Source of the DNA: JBBRTJ01 sp038244535
GTDB lineage: Bacteria; Actinomycetota; Acidimicrobiia; Acidimicrobiales; Ilumatobacteraceae
Direction of reading: 5' to 3'
Assembly: GCA_038244535.1 (NCBI GenBank)
Contig: JBBRTJ010000045.1
Coordinates: forward strand, 1-28,749
Length of the DNA stretch: 28,749 bases
The translations under genes were made by a program, and so were the position numbers. Below are positions 1 to 8,253 of this stretch, one piece after another. A model generated the notes under the pieces. The model saw nothing but the letters and a program-made list of their open reading frames with translations. It was not told the DNA's origin and made no database searches. The number at the start of each line of letters is the position of its first letter. Position 1 is the first letter of the stretch.

Positions 1-466
1 GGACGTCGTAGCCCGCCTTGCGGAACGTCGAGAGCATGGGCCGGTTGTCGGGCAGCACCTCGGCGGTGAAGCGGACGATGCCTGAGGCCAGCGCGATGGC
101 GGCCAGGTGCTCGAGCAGGAGCGCCCCCAGTCCCCGCCCCTGGTGCTCGTCGTCGACGACGAAGGCCACCTCGGCCTCGGGCTGACCGGGCCAACGGTCG
201 AAGCGACCGACTGCGATCAGGTCGTCGCCCAGTTCGGCGACGAGGGCGACGCGATCGACGAAGTCGACGTTGGTGAAGCGCTCGACCTCGCGTTCGGTGA
301 GCCGGGGCTTGGGTGAGAAGAAGCGGTAGTAGACCGACTGGGGCGAGAGCCGTGCGTGGAGCGCCACCAGCGCAGCAGCGTCGTCAGGCCGAATGGGCCG
401 GAGGTGCATCGGCATGCCATCGGCCAGGACGACGTCGGCCTCCCATGCTGACGGGTAGGCGGTCAC
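1..466 (-). CDS. GNAT N-acetyltransferase domain, N-terminal part of a gene cut by the window edge
   Basis: The first 155 residues are visible and the gene runs off position 1. The GTG start at 466 follows the NurA-like gene by 10 nt on the same strand. The protein opens with WEADVVLADG and a IRPDDAAAL segment, then LSPQSVYYRFF, and has the acetyl-CoA binding loop of GNAT enzymes, DEHQGRGLGALLLEHL, near residues 107-122, followed by AEVLPDNRPMLSTFRKAGYD. This pattern is familiar from the N-terminal GNAT domain of actinobacterial proteins that continue into a CoA-binding and ADP-forming acyl-CoA ligase region; these include protein lysine acetyltransferases. Whether the ligase part is present cannot be seen. 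The acetyltransferase assignment is firm; the substrate is unknown. Its place at the end of the repair operon may be simple co-transcription. Confidence 0.85.
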   Translation of the reverse strand, partial: MTAYPSAWEADVVLADGMPMHLRPIRPDDAAALVALHARLSPQSVYYRFFSPKPRLTEREVERFTNVDFVDRVALVAELGDDLIAVGRFDRWPGQPEAEVAFVVDDEHQGRGLGALLLEHLAAIALASGIVRFTAEVLPDNRPMLSTFRKAGYDV

Positions 467-476
467 GGTGCTGAGG

Positions 477-1523
477 CTAGCCAGCAACAACGGCACCGGC
501 CGAAGGACCGACCGCGGCCTGCGAGGCGGCCACCCGCAGCGCTCGGTACAGCAACGGCGCGTCGCCGAGGCGACGGCGCAGGATCCGCTCGAGACCCCCG
601 ATCGGGTAGAGGTTCTGAGGGGCGCGGCTGTCACGGTGGGGGGCGGAGGCGTAGCGAGGAAGGGCAGCGGTGACGGCGTTGGCCACGGCGACGGCCTCGC
701 CCACCGTGAGCTCGGTGCTGGCCTCGCAGCGCACGACGCCGGCCAGGGGGCTGAGGGCACTCGACGGGAGAACGCCCGGAAGGCGCACGTACCAGCTCCA
801 GCGCACGAAGCGTTGCCCGACCAGCAGCAACGGCGTCCGCTCGCCGGGGGCCAGCGCCGCCAGAACGGTCGCTTCAGCACCGCCCAGGTACTGCACGTGG
901 TGGCTCTTGATGAGGCCGATGGTGGACGCAAGGTGCTGGCGGCCGCGCAGGGGGCCGTCGACCACCACCAGGGGCGGCCCCAGCGGGCCACCCGGGTCGA
1001 CCGAGCCAGCCAGGGCGCCGAGGGCCTCGACTGCCGCGGCTGCGACCCGCACCTCGGCCCGGCCCATCTGCTCCTGCAGGGCGAGAGACAGGCCCTCCGG
1101 GCTGGCATCGCGGGCCGTGCGGGCCGCGAACACCGCATGGCGGGTGACGAGGTCTTCGAGCTCGACCACGGCCGAGAAGAGGCCATGGCCGACCTCGACG
1201 GCACCCACTCGTGCCGAGCCGGCGATGCAACTGACAGCGCCCGCGGCCCATGACGCACACAGGCCAGGACCGGCCGCCACCGGGGCGTCGCGGTCGTCGG
1301 GGCGGGCATCGGGCGCGACCCACACGCGCGCATCGATTCGGCGCACACCGTCGACGAACACCATGGCGCGAGGTTGCGTCTGGTCAGGTGGTGGGCGCAG
1401 CGGCCGCCACCGTCCGGGGGCGAGCTCGGCGTCGAGTCGAACCTCGGTGGAGGTCTCGTCGAAGCCGGCGCCCTCGACCGCAGCACCGTAGGACGGGTCC
1501 CAGGGGTCGATCGCGACCCTCAC
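477..1523 (-). CDS. nurA: NurA-like 5'-3' nuclease, partner of the HerA-like ATPase
   Basis: A 348-residue protein starting with GTG, whose start overlaps the SbcC stop by four bases (GTGA). The visible NurA-domain hallmarks are an early strand ending in an acidic residue, VFVDGVRR (D58), an acidic position in LALQEQM (E151), the second metal-binding strand VVVDGPLRG (D189), and a C-terminal block NLYPIGGLERILRRRLG (about 304-320) matching the Y/P-rich end of the family. NurA nucleases use two Mn ions and resect DNA ends together with the HerA hexamer. The identification rests on these spaced motifs plus the operon context (HerA-like, Mre11, Rad50 immediately upstream), not on strong overall identity, which is low in this family. 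Alternative: a NurA-fold protein with altered activity. Confidence 0.72.
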   Translation of the reverse strand: MRVAIDPWDPSYGAAVEGAGFDETSTEVRLDAELAPGRWRPLRPPPDQTQPRAMVFVDGVRRIDARVWVAPDARPDDRDAPVAAGPGLCASWAAGAVSCIAGSARVGAVEVGHGLFSAVVELEDLVTRHAVFAARTARDASPEGLSLALQEQMGRAEVRVAAAAVEALGALAGSVDPGGPLGPPLVVVDGPLRGRQHLASTIGLIKSHHVQYLGGAEATVLAALAPGERTPLLLVGQRFVRWSWYVRLPGVLPSSALSPLAGVVRCEASTELTVGEAVAVANAVTAALPRYASAPHRDSRAPQNLYPIGGLERILRRRLGDAPLLYRALRVAASQAAVGPSAGAVVAG

Positions 1524-3925
1524 GGCGTCACCCTTCGCACGGTGGCGCTGTGTACGCCACGCGTCACCTCGAAGCGAACCGGCACCCGCTCGGCGAGCTC
1601 GCGCACGTGGGTGACGATGCCGACCATGCGACCGCTGGTCCCGATCGCCTCGATGGTGGACGCCACGGTGTCGAGGCTCTCGGCATCGAGCGTCCCGAAC
1701 CCCTCGTCGAGGAACAGCGCATCGAGCCGGGCGGTGCCACCGGCCGCCGCGCCGGCCAGGCGATCGGAGAGGGCCAAGGCCAGGGCCAGCGAGGCTTGGA
1801 AGGTCTCGCCGCCCGACAGCGTCTTGACCGACCGGCGTTCGTCGGCATTGGCGTGGTCGATCACCTGGACGTCACCCCCCTCGGTGGCGGCCAGGCCGAA
1901 CCGCCCCGATGACAGGTCGCGAAGGCTCAGGGATGCCAGCGCCACGAGGTCGGCCAGGGCTCCGCCTACCAACCAGTTCTCGAAGTTACGGCCGGAGAGC
2001 TGCTGGGCTAGGAGCTTGGCGACGTCACGGCGGTCGGCGGCATCCCGCTCGGTCGCAAGCAAGCTCGTTGCGTCGCTCCGAGCCCGCTCGATGGCCGCCA
2101 CGGCCTCGCCGGTGACGAGCCGGCGTTCGACGGCCAGCCGCTGGAGGTCGCCGATCGTGGCCCGAGTCGGCACTGCGCCGCCCGCGGCCTCGCACAGGGA
2201 CCGCACCCCGGCGACAACGGCCTCGCCCTGGGCCCGGCACGCCTCGAGGTGGTGCACGGCATCGAGCCGCCCCTGCTCGGCGACCCCCGCCCGCGCCCCG
2301 GCCCACTCGCCGAGCCGGCGCCAGGAGGTGACCAGGTCGGGCGTCGGGGCGGGGGGTGACAGGCTGACCAGCGAATCGCGCTGCGCATGGAAGCTGGCCG
2401 AAGCGGCACCGAGCCGAGCCGTTGCGGCCCGGTGAGCGGCCTCGGCGGCCGAGACCGTTCCCCGAGCCGCGGTCGCGGCCGCCCGCGCCGCCCGCGCCGT
2501 GGCAAGGACCTCGTCGTGACGGCCCAGCTCACGCTGGGCCTCGTCGATGGTCGGCGCCCCCGCGAGGCGGGAGACGAGACCAACCCGCTCGTTGATGAGA
2601 CGAGAAGCCGTTGCCTCGGTGGTGGCGCGGCGCTCAGCTGCCGCGGTGACCGCACGGCGAACTATCACGACGGCCTCGCGGGCCTCGCGAAGGCGGCTGT
2701 CGACCACTTCGACAGGGTCGTCGGCCGGGGGCGCCGGGAGCACGGACACGACCTGCTCGCAGACCGGGCAGGGCTGACCAACCACCAAGTCGCGAGCGAG
2801 CACCGCTGCTCGATGGTGCAGGTGCGTGGCCGCCTCCGACTGGGCGGCGGCAGCCTCGATCGCCTCGGCCCCGGCCAGGGCCTCGACCGCCGCCCGTTCG
2901 GCGCTCACGGCCTCAGCGGCCTCGGCCGCGGCAGTGCCGGCCTCGACCTGGACGGCGGTGAGACGCCCTCGCGCCGCCACGAGGTCGTGCAGCGGAGCCG
3001 CCGGGCCAAGCGCTGCGTGCGCCGCCTCACTCGCCGCCGCCGCAGCCTCGCGGCGCTCACCCTCCTCGACGGCCGCAGCCATCGCCATCGCGGCGCGCTC
3101 GACGTGCTCGCCGAGAGCGACCGCGGTCGGAGGCATCCTCGCCGCAGCCAGCGCCGCCACCATCGCAGTGGCGACATCGAGGGCATGGCGACCCTGAGCG
3201 ATGCCCACCTCGATCTCGGCGAGCTGGGGTTGGGCATCGAGCACCGCCTGCAGCGCCGCCAGCGCCGAGGCATCGAGGGCTGTCGCGGCCACCAGGGCGT
3301 CGTGGTCGTGTTGTGGCAACCGCCCGAGCTGGGCCGTCGCCGCGCTCCGAGCCGCCTCGGCCTCGGCCTCGCGTGCCTTGGCTCGCTGGGCGACCTCTCG
3401 ATAGACCTCGGCGTTCATGAGCCGAACCAGCAGGTCTCGGCGAGCCTGGGGCTTGTCGTGCAGGAAGCGGGCGAAGTCGCCTTGAGGAAGCACGACGCAG
3501 CGGGTGAAGTCGGTGAACCCCAGGCCGAGCAGCAACGGCACCTTCGAGTCGAGCTCGGTCGCTGTACCGGCCAGCGTGGTCCACCGATCACCGTCGAGGC
3601 GCTCGAGGCGCGCCTCCCTCGTGGTCGCCCTGCCATCGGCGGCAAGACGAACCACTCTGGCCACGACGTACTGCGATCCACCCAACTCGAACGTGACGCG
3701 GACCCGCGCCTGGTTGGCGCCGAGTGACACCACCGGGCCGACCAGGCGATGATCGTCGTAGCGAGGCACCACCCCGTAGAGCGCGAAGCAGAGCGCGTCG
3801 ATCAGCGTGGACTTGCCCGAGCCTGTGGGTCCGACAAGGGCGAACAGCTCGAGATCGTCGAAATCGACCACCGTGAGCTCACGGAAGGCTCCGAACCCCT
3901 CGAGCTCGATGCGCTGGGGACGCAT
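1520..3925 (-). CDS. sbcC: SbcC/Rad50-type ATPase of the SbcCD nuclease
   Basis: An 801-residue SMC-like ATPase. The start is the ATG at 3925, one base after the SbcD stop; an open frame continues upstream but lies antiphase inside sbcD and is not coding. Motifs in order: Walker A GPTGSGKST (32-40), Q-loop LPQGDFARFL (146-155), a long Ala/Glu-rich coiled coil, a zinc hook CPVC (386-389) at the coil apex, a second coil, ABC signature LSGGE (703-707), and Walker B LDALFLDEG (734-742). It is shorter than E. coli SbcC (about 1048 residues), mainly in the coils. With SbcD it forms the Mre11-Rad50 complex that opens blocked DNA ends and cleaves hairpins. It is followed with a 4-nt overlap by the NurA-like gene. 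Confidence 0.95.
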   Translation of the reverse strand: MRPQRIELEGFGAFRELTVVDFDDLELFALVGPTGSGKSTLIDALCFALYGVVPRYDDHRLVGPVVSLGANQARVRVTFELGGSQYVVARVVRLAADGRATTREARLERLDGDRWTTLAGTATELDSKVPLLLGLGFTDFTRCVVLPQGDFARFLHDKPQARRDLLVRLMNAEVYREVAQRAKAREAEAEAARSAATAQLGRLPQHDHDALVAATALDASALAALQAVLDAQPQLAEIEVGIAQGRHALDVATAMVAALAAARMPPTAVALGEHVERAAMAMAAAVEEGERREAAAAASEAAHAALGPAAPLHDLVAARGRLTAVQVEAGTAAAEAAEAVSAERAAVEALAGAEAIEAAAAQSEAATHLHHRAAVLARDLVVGQPCPVCEQVVSVLPAPPADDPVEVVDSRLREAREAVVIVRRAVTAAAERRATTEATASRLINERVGLVSRLAGAPTIDEAQRELGRHDEVLATARAARAAATAARGTVSAAEAAHRAATARLGAASASFHAQRDSLVSLSPPAPTPDLVTSWRRLGEWAGARAGVAEQGRLDAVHHLEACRAQGEAVVAGVRSLCEAAGGAVPTRATIGDLQRLAVERRLVTGEAVAAIERARSDATSLLATERDAADRRDVAKLLAQQLSGRNFENWLVGGALADLVALASLSLRDLSSGRFGLAATEGGDVQVIDHANADERRSVKTLSGGETFQASLALALALSDRLAGAAAGGTARLDALFLDEGFGTLDAESLDTVASTIEAIGTSGRMVGIVTHVRELAERVPVRFEVTRGVHSATVRRVTP

Positions 3926-3926
3926 G

Positions 3927-5081
3927 TCAGACCCCAGCCCCGGTGACCTCGTCGAGCAGCGTCGCGAACAGCGTGCGAACGCGTGCATCGACGATGCCCT
4001 GCCCCGCGAGGTACTCGTCGACGAGCTGGATCGGGGTTCGGTCGGCCGCCGGCGACGGGCGCGCGTCGCCGTCGCCGTCAGGTCGCAGCAGGCGCACCTC
4101 GATGGCGTTGGGGAGCAGCTCACGCACCTGCTCGGCGAGTCCGGCACGAAGCGGCTCGTCGACGTCGACGCGAAGCAAGGCCTCGCCCACCGTCGGCGCG
4201 AGCAGGCTGAGGTCGGCGAGCGAACCCCGCACGGCCAGCAGCGTCCGCGCCGCCCGGATGGGCACGGTCGTGACCGTGGCCGGCGCCCCCGGGGTGGCGT
4301 CGACCACCACGACCCCCTTGACGTCACCCCCCTCACCGAAGTCGATGGCGAAGGGCGATCCGGAGTACCAGATGGGCAGGATCGGATCGACTCGCTGCGC
4401 GCGATGGAGGTGCCCCAGCGCGACGTAGCTCGCAGTCGACGGGAAGATCGCCGCTGGGACGTGGTACTCGAAGACGGTCTGGGCGTCGCGCTCGCCCCCA
4501 CCGAGCTTGGCGCCCACCACCGTCGCGTGGGCCACGAGCACGTTGACGGCGTCGGACCTGAACCCCGCCGTGAGCGCGCTGACCAGCCCCGCCATCCGCT
4601 CGGCATAGGCCTGCGTGGCCTGCGCGGCGTCGAGCTCGAGCAGCTGTGCGGCCCGCACCGCACCTCGTTGCGAGCAGAACGGCAGCAGTGCAACGCGGAC
4701 CGGCTCGCCGGTGGAACGAGCCCTGAGCTCGACCACGCCGCCGGACTGGGGCGGGCGGGTGCGGCCCACCACCGTGATGCCGGCCTCGGCGAACACCGGA
4801 CGGACCGCTTCGAAGAGATCGGTGCTGTCATGGTTGCCGGCCACCACCACGACCTCGGCCCCCGTGGCGCGCAGGGCGAGCAGCGTGCGCCAGACCAGCT
4901 CCTGCGCCTCGGCTGAGGGCGCGGACGACTCGAAGAGGTCGCCAGCCACGACCACCAGGTCGACAGCACGCTCGGACGCCACCTCGACCACCTCGGCGAG
5001 CACCTCGCGCTGCTCAGGCAACCGAGCCACGCCCTTCAGCACCTTGCCGACGTGCCAGTCCCCGGTGTGGAGCAGCCTCAT
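3927..5081 (-). CDS. sbcD: SbcD/Mre11-type nuclease of the SbcCD complex
   Basis: A 384-residue calcineurin-like phosphoesterase. The start ATG overlaps the stop of the HerA-like gene (ATGA) and the stop lies one base before sbcC. The metal-binding motifs are all visible: GDWHVGK (D8, H10), VVVAGDLFE (D48), GNHDS (N83, H84), a histidine in VLVAHATVVG and the closing GHLHRAQ. Length and order match SbcD/Mre11. It supplies the double-strand exonuclease and hairpin endonuclease activity to SbcC. The four-gene arrangement implies co-expression with the HerA-like and NurA-like proteins, as in archaea where Mre11-Rad50 starts resection that HerA-NurA continues. Confidence 0.95.
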   Translation of the reverse strand: MRLLHTGDWHVGKVLKGVARLPEQREVLAEVVEVASERAVDLVVVAGDLFESSAPSAEAQELVWRTLLALRATGAEVVVVAGNHDSTDLFEAVRPVFAEAGITVVGRTRPPQSGGVVELRARSTGEPVRVALLPFCSQRGAVRAAQLLELDAAQATQAYAERMAGLVSALTAGFRSDAVNVLVAHATVVGAKLGGGERDAQTVFEYHVPAAIFPSTASYVALGHLHRAQRVDPILPIWYSGSPFAIDFGEGGDVKGVVVVDATPGAPATVTTVPIRAARTLLAVRGSLADLSLLAPTVGEALLRVDVDEPLRAGLAEQVRELLPNAIEVRLLRPDGDGDARPSPAADRTPIQLVDEYLAGQGIVDARVRTLFATLLDEVTGAGV

Positions 5082-6790
5082 GAGTTGCCCTCGAAGAGCT
5101 CGTCGAGCTGCGTGGGGGTGGGCGGCACCACCAGCCGCTCGGCTGGACGCGTCGCCCAGGCCGGGAACGGGAACTCGGCCACCAGCGGCACCGGGATCTC
5201 TGGTTGGTTCACGAACATCGTGCCCGGCTTGGCGATGGTGGCCCGCTTGCGCTGCGCTTCGGGGAGGAACCCGTACTCGGGCCGGCTGGCCTCGGCCGGA
5301 TCGAGGCGGCCCACGACACGGATGGAGGAGTTGGCGATGATCCGCCGCTCGACCTCGCTCGCCGTCTGCTGCGCGCCGATCAGGATGATGCCTAGCGACC
5401 GGCCCCGCTCGGCCACGTCGAGAAGCACGTCCTTGATGGGTGACGAACCGTCACGCGGGGCGTACTTGTTGAGCTCGTCGAGCACGACCAGCAAGAGCGG
5501 CCGGGCCCGCCCGCTGCGCTCCTTCTCGTCGAAGGCCTGCTGCAACGTCACGCCGACGACGAAGCGCTGGGCCCGCTCGTGCAGCAGGTGGATGTCGACC
5601 ACGGTCACCTGCGCACCGGTGGTGTCGATGCGGTGGTTCGGGCGCAACGCGATGTCGGCCCGGATGAGGGCGCCGAGACGGCGCACGCTCGAGGTGATGC
5701 GACGGACGAAGGCGTTGACCGTGCCCGATCCGATGGCGGGCCCGGCCCACTGGGTGCGGGTGGCCTCGTCCTCGACGCAGCGCACGATCAGGTCGACCAG
5801 GTCGCGGTAGGTGCGCACCACCGTGCCATCGATGCTCCAAGCGCCGTCGTCGCCCACGGGGATGCCGTCGCGCTGCAGGTGGCTGGTGACGTTGTGCACC
5901 ACCATCGTGTACTGCTGGCGCTCGTCCTCGATGTCGGCGAACACGAATGGCAGCAGGCCCTCGGAGCAGAACTCGGCGATCGTCCAGTAGAAGCTGGTGA
6001 CGCCGGTGGTGCGGGTGGAGACGTCCGGGCCGGCGTTGCGGTCGCCGGGCCGGGGAGGGGCGCACACCGCCAGGGACCGGAACGGACCGGCGCTGAGGCC
6101 AAGGCGCCCGTACAGGGCCCGCTGCTGGTCGGTGAGGCGGGCGTTGGGCTGATCGAGGAACAGCAGGTCCTCGCCCTTGACGTTGAAGATGAGCGCCTTG
6201 GTGTTGATCGCTTCCTCGCCGAGCACCCCCGAACCGAATAGCCCGTAGAGCAGGAACGTGGCGTACGAGGTCTTGGTGGCCACCCCGGAGATGCCCGAGA
6301 TGTTGACGTGCGCGCCCCGGGTGCCGTCGACGAAGTCGAGGTTGATGTACAGCGGCTCGCCGTCGCGACCAAGCCCGGCCGGGAGGCGGTGCTCCATGCC
6401 GTCGAAGAACAGTGCAGCATCACGTTCGGCGCCGACGGCCCGGCGGACCTTGGCCCCCGGCAGCGGCGGCACGAAGAGCTCGGGCTCGACACGGGTGGTG
6501 AGGACCTCGGCCTGCTCGAAGGTCTGCGCCGGCAGCACGCCGTCCGCGATCAGGAAGACGTCGGAGCCCATGACCGCGCCTTCGTGCACTGCGGTGACCT
6601 GGCTGACGATGCCGGCGATCGTGACCCGCCCGCCGTCTGGCAGGACGCGCTCGGTGACGAGCACGTCGTCGAGCTGCACGACCTGGCCGTCGGCCACCCC
6701 CACCTCGAACGACATAGGCGTCGATCCCGGCACGCCCAGCACACGCCCGACGAAGGCCTCCGGGGCGCCGCCGCTCGCCTCGCTGCTCAT
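5078..6790 (-). CDS. herA: HerA-like hexameric DNA translocase ATPase with atypical Walker A
   Basis: A 570-residue HerA/FtsK-superfamily protein, first gene of the repair operon. An N-terminal beta-barrel-like (HAS) region occupies about residues 10-85, followed by the RecA-like core. The position of the P-loop reads GISGVATKTS (166-175): the usual GK pair is TK, so lysine 173 and the following Thr are kept but the preceding glycine is not. Walker B is LLLVVLDEL (432-440, D438 E439), followed by IIAN..RVVGRLD, the region of the arginine finger, and a GAQQ sensor (472-475). HerA drives duplex DNA into NurA for end resection. I recall similar ATKTS loops in other bacterial HerA-like proteins, so the variant may be conserved rather than defective. 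Confidence 0.8.
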   Translation of the reverse strand: MSSEASGGAPEAFVGRVLGVPGSTPMSFEVGVADGQVVQLDDVLVTERVLPDGGRVTIAGIVSQVTAVHEGAVMGSDVFLIADGVLPAQTFEQAEVLTTRVEPELFVPPLPGAKVRRAVGAERDAALFFDGMEHRLPAGLGRDGEPLYINLDFVDGTRGAHVNISGISGVATKTSYATFLLYGLFGSGVLGEEAINTKALIFNVKGEDLLFLDQPNARLTDQQRALYGRLGLSAGPFRSLAVCAPPRPGDRNAGPDVSTRTTGVTSFYWTIAEFCSEGLLPFVFADIEDERQQYTMVVHNVTSHLQRDGIPVGDDGAWSIDGTVVRTYRDLVDLIVRCVEDEATRTQWAGPAIGSGTVNAFVRRITSSVRRLGALIRADIALRPNHRIDTTGAQVTVVDIHLLHERAQRFVVGVTLQQAFDEKERSGRARPLLLVVLDELNKYAPRDGSSPIKDVLLDVAERGRSLGIILIGAQQTASEVERRIIANSSIRVVGRLDPAEASRPEYGFLPEAQRKRATIAKPGTMFVNQPEIPVPLVAEFPFPAWATRPAERLVVPPTPTQLDELFEGNS

Positions 6791-6830
6791 TGCCGCCCGC
6801 TCGTGGTCACGGCGCCGAACTTACCGAGGG

Positions 6831-6854
6831 GGTGTCACAGGGTTGCGGGACACC
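6831..6854. promoter_or_regulatory. Inverted repeat between anti-sigma gene and HerA operon
   Basis: GGTGTC (6831-6836) and GACACC (6849-6854) are perfect inverted 6-mers separated by 12 nt, within the 84-nt gap between the anti-sigma stop and the HerA-like start. No T-tract follows on the minus strand, so it is not a classical terminator. It could be a weak hairpin that attenuates read-through or a protein-binding site. Confidence 0.3.
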
Positions 6855-6874
6855 AGCGAGCGCCCCGGCGATCG

Positions 6875-7141
6875 TCAAGGACCGTCGAGCTCACGCAAGA
6901 GCGCTTCGATGGCGTCCATCACCCCTGGCGGCGCCTCAACCACATCATCGGCTCGGAGCGAGCCGGTCACCTTGATCGTCGTGCGGAGCTGCGCGAGGTA
7001 CTCGGCGCAGTGCTCGCACCCGGCGAGGTGACGGTCGACGGCCTTGCGCGTGCGGCGGGGCAGGGCGCCCTCGAGGTAGTCGGTGACGAGCTCGACCCAC
7101 TGCTGGCACACGACCTCACGACGCCAGAACACGATGCTCAT
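6875..7141 (-). CDS. Zinc-finger anti-sigma factor
   Basis: An 88-residue ZAS-type anti-sigma factor. The ligands C12, H38, C42 and C45 are visible, the last three as DRHLAGCEHCAEYL (HxxxCxxC). The protein is soluble, with no membrane segment. The ATG at 7141 overlaps the sigma-factor stop by one base and has GGGAGG seven bases upstream; a GTG at 7144 in the same frame would give a 4-nt overlap and one more residue. Family knowledge: such proteins hold the cognate ECF sigma factor and release it on a signal, often oxidation of the zinc site. The cognate partner is the gene directly upstream. Confidence 0.9.
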   Translation of the reverse strand: MSIVFWRREVVCQQWVELVTDYLEGALPRRTRKAVDRHLAGCEHCAEYLAQLRTTIKVTGSLRADDVVEAPPGVMDAIEALLRELDGP

Positions 7142-7770
7142 CACCTCACCTCCCTGCGCGCTTCGAGACTGGCGCGGACCTTGCTTCGGGCACGATGGAG
7201 CAGCACCCGTTGGTTGACCTCACTGAGGCCGAGCAGCTCGCAGACCTCGTGCGAGGTCCACCCTTCGATGTCACGGAGCTCGAGCACCCTTCGCTGATGC
7301 TCGGGCAACGACTGCATGGTCATCTCGACGAACGCCACCGTTTCACCCGACACCGTGCTGACCTCGGGCTGCTCGCTCCATCGCTCGAGGGGCTGGGCCC
7401 ACATGCCTCGGCCCGCCGGCCCCATGAACCGCTCGACCGAGACCGCCGGCTCGTCGTCGCCCAGCTCTCCGGCGAGCGACGACACGGGCACGGTCCTGCG
7501 CTCGCGCTCGCCGCGAGTACGCGCCTGGTTGGCCAGGATCCGAAAGATCCACGTCTTCAGCGACGAGCGCCCCTCGAAGCGATCGATGCCTCGCACGACT
7601 GCGATCCAGGTGTCCTGCACCACCTCCTCGGCCACCGCCCTGCTCGGCACATAGGTCTGTGCGACGCGGATCAGCGCCCCTTGGTGCGCCCCGACCAGGA
7701 CCCGATACGCCGCTGCATCGCGGGCCCGCAGTCGAGGAACGAGCTCGTGGTCAGGGGGGAGAGCAACCAT
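7141..7770 (-). CDS. ECF-family RNA polymerase sigma factor
   Basis: A 209-residue group 4 sigma factor. Region 2 covers about residues 25-90 (VLVGAHQGAL, AEEVVQDTWIAVV, then FEGRSSLKTWIFRILANQA, the -10 recognition part). A linker follows, then region 4 from about 150: LPEHQRRVLELRDIEGWTS and the helix-turn-helix VCELLGLSEVNQRVLLHRAR. The ATG at 7770 is chosen because the conserved part starts shortly after; the frame stays open upstream for over 100 codons but that sequence is not sigma-like. A GTG at 7791 is an alternative. It is coupled to the anti-sigma gene. The regulon is unknown; co-orientation with the repair operon makes that a candidate target. Confidence 0.93.
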   Translation of the reverse strand: MVALPPDHELVPRLRARDAAAYRVLVGAHQGALIRVAQTYVPSRAVAEEVVQDTWIAVVRGIDRFEGRSSLKTWIFRILANQARTRGERERRTVPVSSLAGELGDDEPAVSVERFMGPAGRGMWAQPLERWSEQPEVSTVSGETVAFVEMTMQSLPEHQRRVLELRDIEGWTSHEVCELLGLSEVNQRVLLHRARSKVRASLEARREVR

Positions 7771-7836
7771 CGTGGTCTCAGTCTCTCCCACAAACGATGC
7801 TCCAGCTCTCGCGGGAGGGGGACGGAGCGGACTCGC

Positions 7837-7845
7837 CTGTAACAG
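7837..7845. promoter_or_regulatory. Palindromic element in the divergent sigma-factor/unknown-gene promoter region
   Basis: CTGTAACAG is a palindrome around a central A, located in the 102-nt gap between the divergently read sigma factor and the gene at 7873. TGTAAC/TGTTAC-like boxes occur as -35 elements for some ECF sigma factors, so autoregulation is possible, but I cannot find a convincing -10 at proper spacing on either strand. Confidence 0.25.
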
Positions 7846-7872
7846 TCGAACGAGCTGGGGGCACCGCAACCC

Positions 7873-8253
7873 GTGCTGGACCCTCGCCACCTTCGCTCGC
7901 TCCTCGATGGGCGCGGCGGGTTCACCCTCGATCCGAGCACCGGGATCCCCGTGGATCGCGGGGTGTCGGTGTGCCTCGACCCTCGCCGGTCCACGCGCTT
8001 CAGCCGTGGCCACTGGCGCGACGAGCACGTCGCCGCTTGGCTCGACGCCCACCGTGACGAGCTGAGTCGGAACGGCCGCTACGTCGGCGGGTGGCTCGAT
8101 ACCGCCACGGCCCACGTCTGGCTCGACGTCGTGCGCGTGATGCCTGAGATGGCCAGGCCCGCCGCCGTGCTCCTAGCCCGCTGGTGCGGTCAGCACTGCG
8201 TGTACGACCTCGGCCGCAGCCGCCTGCTTCCGGCCTCGGCGCACGCCTCATGA
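7873..8253 (+). CDS. Conserved hypothetical protein, 126 residues
   Basis: Not recognised at the level of function. Codon use is strongly G/C-ending in this frame, and its stop overlaps the next gene's ATG (ATGA), which supports translation. It starts at GTG 7873. Visible features: GGFTLDPSTGIPVDRGVSVCLDP near residues 15-38, RYVGGWLDTATAHVWLDV near 69-86, and a terminal CVYDLGR segment. The alternation of short strands looks like a small alpha/beta domain without signal peptide or membrane segment. I have seen comparable small actinobacterial proteins with a 'DP.TG..V..G.SV' opening, of unknown role. Translational coupling to the molybdopterin protein is the only functional hint. Confidence 0.65.
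   Translation: MLDPRHLRSLLDGRGGFTLDPSTGIPVDRGVSVCLDPRRSTRFSRGHWRDEHVAAWLDAHRDELSRNGRYVGGWLDTATAHVWLDVVRVMPEMARPAAVLLARWCGQHCVYDLGRSRLLPASAHAS

Noticed and set aside
1..466. Plus-strand frame at 107-316 and the alternative minus-strand frame at 217-420
   Set aside because: Both are out of phase with the GNAT frame, which alone shows an acetyl-CoA binding loop.
3926..4969. N-terminal extension of the SbcC frame into sbcD
   Set aside because: The extension is low-complexity Arg/Ser/Pro-rich sequence from the wrong phase of sbcD; the conserved Rad50 start is at 3925.
7141..8115. Long N-terminal extension of the sigma factor
   Set aside because: Residues before the ATG at 7770 show no sigma similarity, and they overlap the divergent gene at 7873.
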